From positions 214,357 to 278,356 of the forward strand of contig NZ_CANNEZ010000003.1 in NCBI RefSeq assembly GCF_947503795.1: 64,000 nt of DNA, in the 5' to 3' direction. The notes beneath the pieces were generated by a model. That model made no database searches. It had not been told where the DNA came from and worked only from the letters and a program-made list of their open reading frames with translations. A program made the translations under genes and the position numbers. This document shows positions 1 through 8,438 of this stretch, one piece after another. The DNA is from an uncultured Jannaschia sp. (GTDB lineage: Bacteria > Pseudomonadota > Alphaproteobacteria > Rhodobacterales > Rhodobacteraceae). Each line of letters begins with the position of its first letter. Position 1 is the stretch's first letter.

Positions 1-649
1 CCTCGCGCGCGGCGAAGTCGTGGCCCTTCTGGGACCGAACGGGTCGGGCAAGACGACCAGCTTCTATTGCATCGCGGGCCTCGTGACGCCCGATGGCGGA
101 AAGGTCACACTGGACGGGCAGGACGTCACCTGGCTGCCGATGTATCGCCGCGCCAAGGCCGGCATCGGGTACCTGCCGCAGGAGATGTCGATCTTCCGCG
201 GCCTCACCGTCGAGCAGAACATCATGGCCATCCTCGAAGTGGCCGAGCCCAAGCGCCACCGCCGCCGCGAGCGGCTCGAGGAGCTTCTGGGCGAGTTCCA
301 TATCGAGCATCTGCGCCGCGCCTCGGCGCTGGCCCTGTCGGGCGGCGAGCGGCGCCGCGTCGAAATCGCGCGCTGTCTTGCCGCAAGCCCCCGCTACCTT
401 CTCCTGGACGAGCCCTTCGCCGGGGTCGATCCGATCGCCGTGGGCGACATCCGGGGCCTTGTGGTCGAGCTGAAATCCCGCGGCATCGGCGTGCTCATCA
501 CCGATCACAACGTCCGCGAAACCCTAGAGATCGTGGATCGAGCCTACATCCTGCATGACGGCGGCGTGCTGATGTCCGGCAGCCCCGACGAGGTGGTCGC
601 GAACGACAATGTCCGGCGCGTCTATCTGGGCGAAAGCTTCGCGCGCTAG
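1..649 (+). CDS. lptB: LPS export ABC transporter ATPase LptB (5' end cut off)
   Basis: Cytoplasmic ATPase that powers extraction of lipopolysaccharide from the inner membrane by LptFG and its transfer over the LptC-LptA bridge. The open frame runs off the left edge; 215 residues are visible. It holds the Walker A loop GPNGSGKTT close to the visible start, the ABC signature [13 protein letters not shown], Walker B YLLLDEP followed by FAGVDP, and the switch histidine in LITDHN. These features and the following hpf and ptsN genes match LptB rather than other ABC ATPases. Full-length family members are about 240-250 residues, so only the first 25-35 are missing. A GTG at position 20 is internal and is not the start. 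Confidence 0.93.
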   Translation, partial: LARGEVVALLGPNGSGKTTSFYCIAGLVTPDGGKVTLDGQDVTWLPMYRRAKAGIGYLPQEMSIFRGLTVEQNIMAILEVAEPKRHRRRERLEELLGEFHIEHLRRASALALSGGERRRVEIARCLAASPRYLLLDEPFAGVDPIAVGDIRGLVVELKSRGIGVLITDHNVRETLEIVDRAYILHDGGVLMSGSPDEVVANDNVRRVYLGESFAR

Positions 650-674
650 GCACGATCCCGCCCGGCGTCAAGCA

Positions 675-703
675 TTGACAGACGCTCCGCCAAAGCGCCC
701 AAT
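675..703 (+). promoter_or_regulatory. Candidate sigma-70-type promoter of hpf
   Basis: TTGACA at 675-680 is a perfect -35 box. A 17-base spacer places CCCAAT at 698-703, a poor -10 (3 of 6). The site lies in the 193-bp gap between lptB and hpf, which holds no other feature I can see. Inferred only. Confidence 0.3.
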
Positions 704-842
704 CGGGGGATGGAGCCCCGCTCTCGACATGGTGCCGCGTGCCGCGCCCACCCCGACGAGCCGCCGCGCGCAAGCCCGGCCGGGCCCCCCGTTCCACCAC
801 GCGGACGGGTGCGCCCCGTCCTCACCACCCCAGGGAGATTCC

Positions 843-1412
843 ATGCGCTATCAGATCACCGGAAAGCAGATCGACATCGGCGACGCCCTCCAGACCCATG
901 TCCAGACCGAGCTTGGGTCCGTGATGGAGAAATATGCGGGCCGGCCGACCGACGCGCAGGTGACCTTCTCGAAATCGGCGCATGAATATGTCTGCGAGTC
1001 GACCGTTCACCTCTCGACCGGGCTGACCGCGACGGCCAAGGCCAAGGCCACCGAGATCTACGCGGCCTTCGATGGCGCGGCCGAAAAGATGGAAAAACAG
1101 CTGCGTCGCTACAAGCGCCGCCTGAAGAACCACCACCAGGAGCGATCCCAGCCAGTTGAACTTTCGGGCGCATCCTCGTATATTCTTGCCTCCGAGGAGG
1201 GCGAGGACGAACCTGACTCCCTCGCACCCATGATCGTGGCCGAGATGGAGACGAAGATCCCCTCTCTGTCGGTTGGAGAAGCAGTGATGCAGATGGAGCT
1301 GGCCGGGGCCCCCGTGCTGGTCTTCAAAAACGAGAAGGGGGGCGGTGTGAACGTGGTCTACCGGCGCGACGATGGAAACGTCGGCTGGATTGACCCCGCC
1401 ACCGTCACCTGA
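843..1412 (+). CDS. hpf: Long-form ribosome hibernation promoting factor
   Basis: Binds the small ribosomal subunit and promotes inactive 100S ribosome dimers in stationary phase or starvation. The protein has 189 residues: an N-terminal HPF/RaiA domain (about 1-105, with the basic stretch KQLRRYKRRLK) and a C-terminal dimerisation domain (about 130-189) ending near VVYRRDDGNVGWIDP. This is the long type that forms dimers without RMF. The ATG at 843 is chosen because AGGGAG lies 6 bases upstream; the open frame extends further left but without conserved sequence. ptsN follows, the usual order; rpoN, which often sits between lptB and hpf in other Proteobacteria, is absent here. Confidence 0.93.
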   Translation: MRYQITGKQIDIGDALQTHVQTELGSVMEKYAGRPTDAQVTFSKSAHEYVCESTVHLSTGLTATAKAKATEIYAAFDGAAEKMEKQLRRYKRRLKNHHQERSQPVELSGASSYILASEEGEDEPDSLAPMIVAEMETKIPSLSVGEAVMQMELAGAPVLVFKNEKGGGVNVVYRRDDGNVGWIDPATVT

Positions 1413-1458
1413 CAACAGGCGCCCGCGTCCCGCGGGGATCGAAACGAGGACAGTCCGG

Positions 1459-1923
1459 ATGATCCTGACCGAAATCTTGGCCCCTGGGGCTGTTAAGGTG
1501 TTGCCGAAAGCAAGCAGCAAGAAGCGCCTGTTCTGCGACCTCGCCGGGATCGCGCGCGACGTGCACGGCATCGACTACGACACCGCCTTTTCCGCCCTGC
1601 AGGAGCGCGAGACCCTCGGGACCACCGGCGTCGGACTTGGCGTCGCGCTGCCCCATGCCCGTTTGCCCGATCTGGACGAGGTGCATGGCGTGTTCGTCCG
1701 CCTGGAGCACCCGCTCGACTTCGACGCGATGGACCGCAAGCCCGTGGATATCGTCTTCGCGCTCTTCGCGCCCGAGGGGGCGGGTGTCGCCCATCTCAAG
1801 GCGCTGGCGCTGGTCTCGCGGACGTTGCGCGATCCCGGTCTCTGCGCCAAGCTGAGGGCGAATGCGGATCCGGCCATCCTGTTCACCGTCCTCACGGAGA
1901 TGCAGGCCTCCGAAGCCGCCTGA
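1459..1923 (+). CDS. ptsN: Nitrogen-regulatory phosphotransferase enzyme IIA (EIIA-Ntr)
   Basis: Last phospho-acceptor of the nitrogen PTS (PtsP-PtsO-PtsN), a regulatory relay that influences potassium transport, sensor kinases and carbon/nitrogen balance instead of moving sugar. The 154-residue protein has the EIIA fold with the phosphorylatable histidine at residue 66 in GVALPHAR. The ATG at 1459 has a GAGGA ribosome site about 7 bases upstream. It lies 46 bp after hpf and is probably co-transcribed with it, as in most Proteobacteria. Length is normal for the family. Confidence 0.93.
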   Translation: MILTEILAPGAVKVLPKASSKKRLFCDLAGIARDVHGIDYDTAFSALQERETLGTTGVGLGVALPHARLPDLDEVHGVFVRLEHPLDFDAMDRKPVDIVFALFAPEGAGVAHLKALALVSRTLRDPGLCAKLRANADPAILFTVLTEMQASEAA

Positions 1924-1990
1924 CGCGGGCGCGGGAACGACCGACCCGCGCGCGTCGTTTCCCCGTCGCACCAGACCGGAGGGCTGTGCC

Positions 1991-2257
1991 ATGAATATCG
2001 ACGACATTCCGACCGGAGCGCCCGTCTTCGCGCGCGAAGGCGACGTCAATATCGGGGCCGTGCGCGGCCATGATGGCGACGCCCTGCTCATCCATTTCGA
2101 GAATCACGGCGAAGTCCGGCTGACGCCCGACCAGATCGCGTCGCATCACGACGGCAAGGTCATGCTGAACCTCGAATTGCTGCCCGCCGACCTCGCCGAT
2201 GCGATCGGTCATGCCCATGACGGCGAGATGCCGGTGGGCAAGATGCCCCCCCTCTGA
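1991..2257 (+). CDS. Small acidic conserved hypothetical protein, possibly PRC-barrel-like
   Basis: An 88-residue soluble protein without signal peptide or membrane segment. ATG at 1991 follows a good GGAGG site. The pattern of short beta segments (GAPVFAREGDVNIGAV, ALLIHFENHGEVRL, then PDQIASHHDGKVMLNL) resembles small PRC-barrel/DUF2171-type proteins, but this is only a loose visual similarity and I do not claim a function. It lies 67 bp after ptsN on the same strand and may be in the same transcript. Its stop is 4 bp from the end of the convergent sulfotransferase gene. Histidine-rich end: IGHAHDGEM. Confidence 0.7.
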   Translation: MNIDDIPTGAPVFAREGDVNIGAVRGHDGDALLIHFENHGEVRLTPDQIASHHDGKVMLNLELLPADLADAIGHAHDGEMPVGKMPPL

Positions 2258-2261
2258 GGCC

Positions 2262-3638
2262 CTAGCTGTTCGACCAGCGGCGAAAGCCGAACTGCAGGAA
2301 ATCGCGCCGATAGGCGTCGATGCAGGCATCGTCCAACCGCTCGAGCATATCGCCCCCGGCGATGGTCGGACGCGGCAGATCGATCGCCTGCCGGTCACGC
2401 CCGGCGTGATCGGCCAGCCGGTCGAGCTCGGCCTGTGCCTCGTGTTCGCGGATGATGCGCTGGGGCAGAACCGCCTGCGCCATTCCCGCCAGAAGCGCGG
2501 TCTGCGTGGCCCAGTCCGGCGCCACCGGCAGCGAGGACTGCCCCCCGAGATTGGCCTTCAGGAACCGCAGGAACCCGAGAAACGCCTCGTCCGCGTCGCC
2601 GTCCAGATCGACGCCATGTTGGTTGGTCAGGACACGGCGCAGCGTGTTGGCCTTGCCGCCCTTTCCCGCCAGCATATCGCGGAACGCGTCATGGGCCCGC
2701 GCCAAAGGATGCCGCAGCAGCGCGAAGCTCACGAAATCCTTGTGGCTGCGCATCCACGGCTTCAGATCGCGCTGCTTCATGCCGTCGACCGGCGGCGCCC
2801 CGTCGAGCCGGGTCATCCAATCGCGCAGCGCAGCTACTGGCCCACCGGGCAACGGCAGCGCCAGAAGCGGACTGGTCGCGGCGGCCATCAGGGTCGGGAC
2901 GGCCGCGCCGCGCGCGGGCTCCAGATGAACGGAGCGCCCGAGCGCGAACGGATCGAGCGTCGCGAGATGGGCGCGCATCTCGTCCGGGTTGGTGACCTTG
3001 TCCTCGATCTCGCCGGGGTTCTGCTTCTTGAGCTTGCCGGGGATCGCCTCCAGCCGGTCGGCGCAGCCGAGGAACGCGGCCAGCCCGTTCAGGACGCCGA
3101 GATCGCCGATCTGATCGTAGTTCAGCCAGAAGGCACTCTGCCCCGTCACCTGCAAGCGGTGGTGCAACCTGTCGCGAAAGGCGCGCTGCGCCTCGACCAG
3201 CGCATCGAAGGCCGCGGGGTCGAAGGGCACCGCCGCCGCCTTGGCCATCTTGGGGTTGGTCAGCCGCCATTGCCCGGTCTCGGCCGCGATGGCGAGCGAG
3301 ACGTAGCTTTCGAGCGGATTGCGCGTCAGCACGACCTTGGCGATGGACGCGTCGTCCAGCACGCGGTCCAGAATGCGCGGATCGTGATCGTGAAAGAAGC
3401 GGAACCCCGGCAGGCCCGGCTGCGCCAGGAGCGCGTCGAGAAGCGGCATCGGGTCGGCCTCGCGCGCGGCCATGTCGATCCCGAAGAGCTCGGTGCGATT
3501 GTGCTGGCCGAGAAAGACCGGATTGAAGACCTCGCCGAAGCAGGTGACGCCGTCGAGCCCGCCCAGCGATTCCTCGACATGGTTCGACCCCGTCCGCATC
3601 TCGGCGAAGAGGACGAAGGCCCGCGGCTCAGCCGGCAT
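2262..3638 (-). CDS. NodH/Stf0-like PAPS-dependent sulfotransferase
   Basis: Likely transfers sulfate from PAPS to a carbohydrate, probably a cell-surface glycan. Of 458 residues, the N-terminal third carries the two PAPS-binding signatures: RTGSN at residues 15-19 (5'-phosphosulfate loop) and KVVLTRNPLESYVS at about 101-114 (3'-phosphate site, Arg106 and Ser111 as expected). The C-terminal half is not assignable by eye; an internal stretch KDFVSFALLRHPLARAHD looks like a second sulfotransferase-type 3'-phosphate motif, so a degenerate second unit is possible. The start codon overlaps the end of the upstream GT14-like gene by 11 bp, so they are translationally linked. cysQ nearby removes the PAP by-product. 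Confidence 0.8.
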   Translation of the reverse strand: MPAEPRAFVLFAEMRTGSNHVEESLGGLDGVTCFGEVFNPVFLGQHNRTELFGIDMAAREADPMPLLDALLAQPGLPGFRFFHDHDPRILDRVLDDASIAKVVLTRNPLESYVSLAIAAETGQWRLTNPKMAKAAAVPFDPAAFDALVEAQRAFRDRLHHRLQVTGQSAFWLNYDQIGDLGVLNGLAAFLGCADRLEAIPGKLKKQNPGEIEDKVTNPDEMRAHLATLDPFALGRSVHLEPARGAAVPTLMAAATSPLLALPLPGGPVAALRDWMTRLDGAPPVDGMKQRDLKPWMRSHKDFVSFALLRHPLARAHDAFRDMLAGKGGKANTLRRVLTNQHGVDLDGDADEAFLGFLRFLKANLGGQSSLPVAPDWATQTALLAGMAQAVLPQRIIREHEAQAELDRLADHAGRDRQAIDLPRPTIAGGDMLERLDDACIDAYRRDFLQFGFRRWSNS

Positions 3639-5307
3639 CGCGCACCTCGCGCGGGCGCGCCGGCAGGGCGCTGAAGTCGCCCATCACCTGCGGCTTCATT
3701 CCCTCGTTGCGCAGGCGCTGCAGGAAGGCGGGCAGGTCCGAGATGTCCCGCATCTCGGGCAGGCCGGTCAGGCGGCGCGGGCCGGGGCCGTTGATCTCGT
3801 CGATGACGCCCTGCAGCTTCTCGAGCGGTTGGGCGACGAAATCCGCCAGCGTCCAGAGATGGACGCGCGCCGCGACACCCGGGCCACGCAGGCCCCGCAG
3901 GAACGCCAGCTCGGATCGTTGCAACCGCGCGGCCTCGGCACGGATGTCGGCGAAGGACGCGTCCGAAGCCGCGAGCGGCACGATCCATGCGCCCGACACG
4001 ACGACGACGGTCGCATTGGGATCGCGCGCGATGAAGGATCCGATCTCGGGGGTGTCGGCAGGGCCGTACATGAAGGTCTGACGCTCGCCCCGCGTCGACC
4101 AGACGAGGTTCGTCAGGAACTGGCTGGGACGGTAGTCGCGCAGCTCGGCATTGTCGGGCAGGCACCCGTTCATGATCGTCTCGCCGCCGGCGAAGCGCGC
4201 GCCGTCGGGATGGTAGAGGTGGCCGTGGATGCGCCCGCCGATGCGCCGCGACAGCCAGTCGCCGAACCCGTCATAGAGATCGTCGAGCCCGCTGAAGACG
4301 GAATAGCGCGCCGCCGTCAGCCCCGTCTCATGGCCGGGACGCGGGAACCGTGCCTGCGAATAGAGCCCCGGCCGCCCCATGCCCCGCCGCTCGTTCGCCT
4401 TCGAGAAGACGCGGTCGATCTTGCCGGGATTGGGTTCGGCGCGACGCTCCGAGACACGGCTCTCGGACAGGAACGTCTCGTAGAGAAGGTCCGCGCGCGG
4501 CCAGATCTTGCGGGCCATGAAGCAATCCGATCGCTCCAGCAGCGCGAGATGGTCGTCGTAGAAGACATGCGGTTTGCCCTGGATGTCGAACTTCGACAGC
4601 GTCAGCGACCGGCTCTCGATCCGGGAGGAATATCGCCGGGCGAGAGACTGGAAGTAGCTCTCGTCCGGGATCCAGACCTTGGCGAAATAGGCATCCATCG
4701 CGCCCCGGTCCGGCGCGTCCAGGATGGCACTCAGCGTCTTGCGCGTCAGGCACCACCACTGGCTACCGAGATGGGGCGATACGGCGTCGGGGACCTTGCG
4801 CTTGAGACCCAGCTTGCGCTGGAGTTCCACATAGCCGTCGAAGAGCCTTCGGTTCTTTCGCCAGGAGAACGGAAAGCGCATCGTGAACCGCTCGGCCTCG
4901 AGCCCGTCGATCGTCCAGGTCACCTCCTCGGTGGTGACGCTTTCGATGAAGTCGGTTTCGGGATGGGCGGCCAGATAGGCGCGCAGCTCGTCCGCCGGCC
5001 GCAGCGGCAGGCAGGAGCCGGAGACGAGATAGACGTGCTGGATATCGGGGAAGTTCGCCAAGAGCCGCGTCGCGGCCAGCTGCGTCGCCTTGACCAGCGA
5101 CCACGCGCCCCATTCGACGCGCACGCGCTTGGAGAACCGGATCATCGGCTCATCCTGGAAGCGGTCGCGGAAGGCGCGGAAGACCTTGGCGGTGACCTTG
5201 CCGTCGACATGGATCACCACGGGACAGTCGTGCCCGGCCCAGTAGCGCGCCACCTGCTCGGCCCGGTCGAAGGCGGTGTGGACCAGCATGGCGAACCCGA
5301 CGCTCAC
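3628..5307 (-). CDS. GT14-like (beta-1,6-GlcNAc/xylosyl-transferase type) glycosyltransferase with unknown C-terminal domain
   Basis: A 559-residue protein. The first ~300 residues look like the 'Branch' (GT14) glycosyltransferase fold: a beta strand with GFAMLVHTAFDRAEQ, then PVVIHVDGKV, then VYLVSGSCLPLRP, equivalent to the SGxDxPL stretch of the family. Residues from about 310 to the end form another domain unlike any I recognise, containing GETIMNGCLPDN and VVVVSGAWIVPL; comparable long Rhodobacteraceae proteins carry a DUF at this end. The start is the GTG at 5307, which overlaps the preceding gene's TGA as GTGA; an upstream in-frame start would overlap far more and is not conserved-looking. 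It probably acts on a surface polysaccharide with its neighbours. Confidence 0.78.
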   Translation of the reverse strand: MSVGFAMLVHTAFDRAEQVARYWAGHDCPVVIHVDGKVTAKVFRAFRDRFQDEPMIRFSKRVRVEWGAWSLVKATQLAATRLLANFPDIQHVYLVSGSCLPLRPADELRAYLAAHPETDFIESVTTEEVTWTIDGLEAERFTMRFPFSWRKNRRLFDGYVELQRKLGLKRKVPDAVSPHLGSQWWCLTRKTLSAILDAPDRGAMDAYFAKVWIPDESYFQSLARRYSSRIESRSLTLSKFDIQGKPHVFYDDHLALLERSDCFMARKIWPRADLLYETFLSESRVSERRAEPNPGKIDRVFSKANERRGMGRPGLYSQARFPRPGHETGLTAARYSVFSGLDDLYDGFGDWLSRRIGGRIHGHLYHPDGARFAGGETIMNGCLPDNAELRDYRPSQFLTNLVWSTRGERQTFMYGPADTPEIGSFIARDPNATVVVVSGAWIVPLAASDASFADIRAEAARLQRSELAFLRGLRGPGVAARVHLWTLADFVAQPLEKLQGVIDEINGPGPRRLTGLPEMRDISDLPAFLQRLRNEGMKPQVMGDFSALPARPREVRDAG

Positions 5308-6314
5308 GCCCAGTTCCCCTTGGAGATCAGCCCGAGGATCTCGAGTTGGCGCCAGTTGACGTAGCGTTCGGACCACTTGCACCAAAGGTTCGCCTTGGGA
5401 TCGAGCCCGTCGGAATAGGCCTTGTACTCGGCCCCTCCGCGATAGTGCTCGGACCGCTCGGCCTCCTCGCGGGCGCGGGCGACCATCAGGTTGAGGAACT
5501 TCGCGTGCAGAAGGACGCCCGTCGTTTTTTCGCCGCCATCGGCGTCATAGGTCAGGTTCAGGCCGCGCGGCAGAAGCTGATGGGTGGAGCTGATATAGGC
5601 GAAGTCGCGATGCCACTTGACCAGCGGCGTCTTGTTGAGCGCGGGCGCGGCCTTGGGGCGATCCGCGAAGAACGACCGCGCGCGCACGCCGCCCTGGATC
5701 CAGAGATTGCCGAAGCGGCCGTTGCGCTCGAACGTGTAGTTGCCGCTGTCGAACCAGGCCGCGATCTCGAACGGGTCCTGTCCCTCGTCATAGGTCTGCG
5801 CCCCGAGCGGGCCCTTGGGATACATGTCCAGCAGCATCGAGCCGAAGCTGCGCACGTTGCTCGCATCCAGCCAGTCGGTCAGCGCGCGCAGCGGTCGCGT
5901 GTCGCAGAACGGGTAGACCAGGAACTCGTCCACATCGACGGTCAGGCACCAGTGGCGATGGCCGAACCGGCGCTGCAGCCCGTTGAGCCAGTCGACCCCG
6001 AATTTCGCGCCCGCATAGCTGGCCTTGGTGGTCCAGACCGAAACGTCGTCCTGGGCCGCGAGATATTCGGCCGTGCCGTCATCGCTGCCGTTGTCGACGA
6101 AGATGAAATGGTCGATGCCCAGCGTGCGGTAGTATTCGAGGAAGTAGGGCAGCCGGATCCGCTCGTTGCGGATGGTGGTGAAACAGAGGATGTCGCTGCG
6201 GGCGATCGTGCTCGTCCGGTCCTGGACGCTCGACAGCTCGCGCCGGTGATACCGGGCACGGGCGTGCCAGTACTTGCGCCTCAGGCGCAGGCGATAGGAG
6301 GAGATCACGCCCAT
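5304..6314 (-). CDS. Glycosyltransferase family 2-like protein (paralogue 1)
   Basis: A 336-residue probable glycosyltransferase. After a basic N-terminal tail (1-40), it has FTTIRNERIRLP at 45-56, FVDNGSDDGT at 72-81 (nucleotide-sugar binding) and the metal-binding DxD in TVDVDEF at 125-131. This arrangement is that of the Glyco_tranf_2_4 type found in capsule and O-antigen loci. It is translationally coupled to the GT14-like gene by a GTGA overlap. The upstream 136-bp gap (6315-6450) separates it from its paralogue and probably contains a promoter, although no clear boxes are seen. Donor and acceptor are unknown. Confidence 0.85.
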   Translation of the reverse strand: MGVISSYRLRLRRKYWHARARYHRRELSSVQDRTSTIARSDILCFTTIRNERIRLPYFLEYYRTLGIDHFIFVDNGSDDGTAEYLAAQDDVSVWTTKASYAGAKFGVDWLNGLQRRFGHRHWCLTVDVDEFLVYPFCDTRPLRALTDWLDASNVRSFGSMLLDMYPKGPLGAQTYDEGQDPFEIAAWFDSGNYTFERNGRFGNLWIQGGVRARSFFADRPKAAPALNKTPLVKWHRDFAYISSTHQLLPRGLNLTYDADGGEKTTGVLLHAKFLNLMVARAREEAERSEHYRGGAEYKAYSDGLDPKANLWCKWSERYVNWRQLEILGLISKGNWA

Positions 6315-6450
6315 CCGGCCAGCTCGTCCCTTCTCTCGCCCCCATGCGGCGTACCGCTCGCGCCCCCTTTTGCGAAGGATGTCGGTCCGTGCGCAATAAC
6401 GTTCAGACGCAACGCGCTATCATGATTCCATTTCGCAACTGTTTCCAACA

Positions 6451-7473
6451 TCAGCTCCACCCGCCCGAGGAGATGAGGCCCAGCCCTTCCAGCTGGCGCC
6501 AGCCGGTGTAGCGGGTCGAGGACTCGCACCACAGAATCGGGTCTTCGATCAATGCGTTATAGTATCCCTCGTAGAGGTCCGAATTCTCGAAATGCTCGCG
6601 TCGGGCCTTCTCCTCGGCGGATTTGCTCAGGATGTTGGGCAGGAACTTGGTGTGCAAAAGCGCACCGCGCGGCGTGTCGGCGCGGTCGAAGTCGAACCCG
6701 AGATTGAGCGCGCGCGGCAACGCGGAATGGGTCGAGGAGACGTAGGCGTAGCGGCGGTTCCAGCGCACCAGCGGGATCTTCGACAGGGTCGGTGCGCGGC
6801 GCGGCTCGGTCGCGAAGAAGGCCCGCGCGCGCGGTCCGCCCTGCACCCAGAGATTCTGGAGCCGCCCCTGCCGGGTCATCACGTAGTTCCCGGCATCGAA
6901 ATAGGGCAGCGTCACGAGCGGATCGTCGTCCGGTCCATGCCGCGTCGCGCCCAGCGGTCCCCGCGGATAGAGGTCGAGCATCAGCGCGCCCATCACGCGC
7001 CGCCCCCGCGCAGCCAGCCAGTCGGTCAGCGCGTGCAGGTCGCGCCGGTCGTGATGGGCGAACACGAAGAGCTCGTCGGCATCGAGCGTCAGGCACCAAT
7101 GCCCGTGCCCGTAGCGCGCCAGAAGGACGGTCAGCCAGTCGATGCCGAAGCGCGACGCCTTGTAGCCATGGCCCGTCGACCAGAGCGACACATCGGGCTG
7201 CGCCGCGAGCCAGTCGTCCGAGCCGTCGTCGCTTCCGTTGTCGACGACGAGGAAATGATCGACGCCCAGGGCGCGATGATGTGCGATCCAGTGGGGTAGC
7301 CGAAGCCGCTCGTTGCGCATGGTCGCGAAGGCGAGGATGGCGCCGGGCGCGATGGCGGCGGTGCGGTTCGCGCGGACGGTCAGCTGGCGTCGCTTGGCGA
7401 AGGACCGCGCCAGCAGGCGACGTCGCCGCCACCGCAGGGCATAGGCGGTCCAGCCTTCGGCGACGGCGCCCAT
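6451..7473 (-). CDS. Glycosyltransferase family 2-like protein (paralogue 2)
   Basis: A 340-residue relative of the gene at 5304-6314 with the same block order: ATMRNERLRLP at about 50-60, VDNGSDDGS at 78-86 and the DxD in LDADELFVF at 130-138. Both proteins also share a C-terminal tail of the form WRQLE-GLIS-GW, so they arose by duplication. It begins with a strongly basic segment (RWRRRRLLARSFAKRR), which may associate with membrane. The gene starts 7 bp after the galU stop, so galU and this gene are likely co-transcribed, linking UDP-glucose supply to glycan assembly. Confidence 0.85.
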   Translation of the reverse strand: MGAVAEGWTAYALRWRRRRLLARSFAKRRQLTVRANRTAAIAPGAILAFATMRNERLRLPHWIAHHRALGVDHFLVVDNGSDDGSDDWLAAQPDVSLWSTGHGYKASRFGIDWLTVLLARYGHGHWCLTLDADELFVFAHHDRRDLHALTDWLAARGRRVMGALMLDLYPRGPLGATRHGPDDDPLVTLPYFDAGNYVMTRQGRLQNLWVQGGPRARAFFATEPRRAPTLSKIPLVRWNRRYAYVSSTHSALPRALNLGFDFDRADTPRGALLHTKFLPNILSKSAEEKARREHFENSDLYEGYYNALIEDPILWCESSTRYTGWRQLEGLGLISSGGWS

Positions 7474-7480
7474 GCCGGGC

Positions 7481-8377
7481 CTATTGGGCCGCGTAGCCGA
7501 CCGAGGAGAGGTCCGACAGGAAGTCCCGCAGCTCGTCGCGCAGATCGGGCCGGGCCAACCCGAACGCGACAGTGGCCTGCAGGAACCCGCTCTTGGAGCC
7601 GCAATCGTAGCGCTGACCCTGGAAGCGGAAGCCGTGGACGCCGTGCCCCTCCTCGATCTCGCGTGCGATCGCGTCCGTCAGCTGGATCTCGCCGCCCGCT
7701 CCGGACTTTACGGCATTCAGGTGCTTCATGACCTGCGGTGTGAGGATGTAGCGGCCGATCACGGCGAGGTTCGAGGGCGCGCTGCCGGCCTCTGGCTTCT
7801 CGACCATGCCCTTGATCGGCACGGTCGCGCCCAGTGCGTCCCCGACCGGGTCGAGGATGCCGTAGGACGAGGTCTTCTCGGTCGGCACCTCCATCGCGGC
7901 AACCATGTTGCCCCCGGTCTCGGCATAGGCCTCGACCATCTGCTGCAGGCAGGGCGTGTCGGCAGCGATCACGTCGTCGGGCAGAATGACGGCGAAGGGC
8001 TCGTTATGGACCAGCCGCCGCGCGCACCAGACCGCGTGCCCGAGGCCGCGCGCCTTGTGCTGGCGGACATAGGCGATCTGGCCGCTATCCATGGTGGTGG
8101 CCTTGAGCGTTTCCAGAAGGTCGGTCTTGCCCTTGCGCCGCAGCTCCTGCTCGAGAACCGGCGCGTCGTCGAAGTAATCCTCCAGCGCGGATTTTCCGCG
8201 CGAGGTGACGAAGATGAATTCCTTGATGCCCGCCGCCCGCGCCTCGTCGATCGCGTATTGGATCAGCGGCCGGTCGACGAGCGTCATGATCTCCTTCGGG
8301 ACGGATTTCGTCGCCGGAAGGAACCGGGTGCCCAGCCCCGCGACCGGGAAGATGGCCTTGGTGACCTTGCGCTTCAT
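7481..8377 (-). CDS. galU: UTP-glucose-1-phosphate uridylyltransferase
   Basis: Makes UDP-glucose from UTP and glucose 1-phosphate, the precursor for exopolysaccharide, LPS core and UDP-glucuronate. The 298-residue protein starts KRKVTKAIFPVAGLGTRFLP, the nucleotide-binding signature of GalU, followed by the KSVPKE lysine motif; GMVEKP and DCGSKSG later in the chain are also family hallmarks. ATG at 8377 is supported by GGAGGT 8 bases upstream; a longer frame upstream overlaps cysQ and has no family similarity. Its position in front of two glycosyltransferases fits its role. Confidence 0.96.
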   Translation of the reverse strand: MKRKVTKAIFPVAGLGTRFLPATKSVPKEIMTLVDRPLIQYAIDEARAAGIKEFIFVTSRGKSALEDYFDDAPVLEQELRRKGKTDLLETLKATTMDSGQIAYVRQHKARGLGHAVWCARRLVHNEPFAVILPDDVIAADTPCLQQMVEAYAETGGNMVAAMEVPTEKTSSYGILDPVGDALGATVPIKGMVEKPEAGSAPSNLAVIGRYILTPQVMKHLNAVKSGAGGEIQLTDAIAREIEEGHGVHGFRFQGQRYDCGSKSGFLQATVAFGLARPDLRDELRDFLSDLSSVGYAAQ

Positions 8378-8438
8378 CGATGCGTACCTCCGCGACTGCG
8401 TTTCGGCATATGAGAGAGGTATGACGCCAATGGGGCGA

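Noticed and set aside
2199-3674. Plus-strand open frame of 491 codons opposite the sulfotransferase gene
   Set aside because: The minus-strand frame has clear PAPS-binding motifs; the plus-strand translation does not resemble a protein.
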